Source of the DNA: Phormidium tenue FACHB-886
Lineage (GTDB): Bacteria; Cyanobacteriota; Cyanobacteriia; Elainellales; Elainellaceae
Assembly (NCBI RefSeq): GCF_014764505.1
Contig: NZ_JACXWX010000019.1
Span: 40,144-104,143 of the forward strand
Reading direction: 5' to 3'
Length of the DNA: 64,000 nt
Part shown: one piece after another, positions 63,248 through 64,000 of the stretch
How the letters are laid out: every line of letters starts with the position of its first letter
How positions within the stretch are numbered: the first letter of the stretch is position 1
Translations under genes and position numbers: made by a program
The notes under the pieces: generated by a model
The model's database searches: none
Told to the model about the DNA's origin: nothing
What the model saw: the letters and a program-made list of their open reading frames with translations, nothing else

Positions 63248-64000
63248 TTAGGAATGCAGTTGCGACTTAAACGTCAACTGCTGAAGTTCCTTTTGATTCC
63301 AGTTGCCTAACCTGGCGGCAGCTTCGTAGGTGCTTTGCAAGAACTCTAACAACATCTGATCCGGTGATTCTGCCTCACGGACAGCGTCATAGGGCAAAAT
63401 AAATTCACCCAATTCTTTATTGTAAAATGCAGCATCAGGGCGAACCTCAGCCTGCTTAAACCCATCGGGTTCTGGGTACGCATAGGAATAAAACGCTGGG
63501 TATGATAATCCGGCTCCGGGCCAAAATCCGGCACTACTAACTTCCTGAGAATAGGCTTCCTGCGCCACTGCATCCGGTAAATTTGGCACCCCTCCCGGAT
63601 GCTCAGGAGCCGATCGCCCCGAAAAGCGAGTCACTGCTAAATCAAAACTCCCCCAGAAAAAATGAACCGGGCTAACCTTGCCGGAAAAATGGGAGCGAAA
63701 TTCTCGAAAGACTCGATCGGACTGTAGCAGCACTCGCCAGCATCGATTGGCATAATCCGCATCATAAGCAGCATGGGTTTCATCCTGCTCAAATCGAATT
63801 GGATTGGGGACTTCATTTGGTTTGGTGTTAATTGTGATGTGAAGATCTAATTCTCTCAGAGTTTCCATCACAGTCTGATAAAAATCAGCAACAGAGCGAG
63901 GGTAAAGGGCGATCGCTCGTCTTGCCCCTTCGCTGGTTTGAATCAGCAGCTCATGATCAATGAAATCAAAGTCGATTTGAAAGATGCGGCTGCCATAGGG
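63248..64000 (-). CDS. DUF5996 family protein, N-terminus outside window
   Basis: The frame is open from the stop at 63248 to the window edge, 251 codons, so the N-terminus is missing. At the edge it reads RIFQIDFDFIDHELLIQTSE and ALYPRSVADFYQTVMETLRE. The core has VSPVHFFWGSFDLAVTRFSG, RSAPEHPGGVPNLPD, FWPGAGLSYPAFYSYAYPEP and PYDAVR. This is DUF5996, a family of unknown function with a HFFWGSFDLA motif. No membrane segment was seen. It is upstream of the truncated hydrolase on the same strand. Confidence 0.85.
   Translation of the reverse strand, partial: PYGSRIFQIDFDFIDHELLIQTSEGARRAIALYPRSVADFYQTVMETLRELDLHITINTKPNEVPNPIRFEQDETHAAYDADYANRCWRVLLQSDRVFREFRSHFSGKVSPVHFFWGSFDLAVTRFSGRSAPEHPGGVPNLPDAVAQEAYSQEVSSAGFWPGAGLSYPAFYSYAYPEPDGFKQAEVRPDAAFYNKELGEFILPYDAVREAESPDQMLLEFLQSTYEAAARLGNWNQKELQQLTFKSQLHS

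Overview
The window reads as chromosomal DNA of a filamentous-type cyanobacterium, probably close to Leptolyngbya. The octamer GCGATCGC (HIP1) and its CGATCG core occur throughout, inside and outside genes. There is a cyanophycin-synthetase-family protein, a Ycf36/CGLD27-type (DUF1230) membrane protein, a remA-gmk pair, and several small proteins of the kind conserved in cyanobacteria. Assignment to genus is inference. There is no rRNA, CRISPR array, prophage or intact insertion sequence. Coding density is about 80 percent, and genes lie on both strands in short runs.

Layout. 1-8.8 kb: end of a membrane-anchored protein, an SGNH hydrolase, a histone-deacetylase-like amidohydrolase, tpiA, then a four-gene carbohydrate ABC importer (binding protein, two permeases, ATPase). 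8.9-15.2 kb: a TPR protein, a transglutaminase-like protein, a decayed peptidoglycan-binding gene, a small secreted protein, and a pirin gene divergent from its probable LysR regulator. 15.2-20.2 kb: signalling, with an OmpR-type regulator fused to HPt, two more receivers and a GGDEF domain, plus an OmpR-type regulator whose receiver lacks the phosphoacceptor Asp. 18.5-33.8 kb: an accessory detoxification and redox stretch (SDR, thioredoxin-reductase-like flavoprotein with a TetR repressor and two matching operators, GST, LysR, CDGSH protein, DoxX, fasciclin protein, arylamine N-acetyltransferase, VOC protein, RibD/DHFR-like reductase, ABC-F ATPase, chromate transporter, MFS exporter). 33.8-40.1 kb: small cyanobacterial proteins, a short CphA2-like cyanophycin synthetase, and divergent from it a MQO-like flavoprotein and an aminotransferase. 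40.3-64 kb: mostly housekeeping (rsmH, ABC-2 permease, asparaginase, RecB-like nuclease, GyrA/ParC-type topoisomerase, gatA, amidase, pyruvate dehydrogenase E1 beta, STAS protein, LuxR regulator, gmk, remA, rqcH, a CAU-anticodon tRNA), ending in a decayed alpha/beta hydrolase and a DUF5996 gene that runs off the edge.

The most distinctive signal outside genes is a family of dispersed 70-110 bp elements with inverted ends close to TAGCGCTACGCGC and an internal hairpin, at about 13.2, 15.6, 20.3, 20.4 and 32.5 kb, with weaker copies at about 1.75 and 11.9 kb. Several very long perfect hairpins (18 to 30 bp arms) also occur. One of them covers the stop codon of the truncated hydrolase next to the tRNA. 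Three relics (peptidoglycan-binding, Uma2, SDR) and 15-bp in-frame tandem repeats in three unrelated genes show an active turnover of small sequence blocks.
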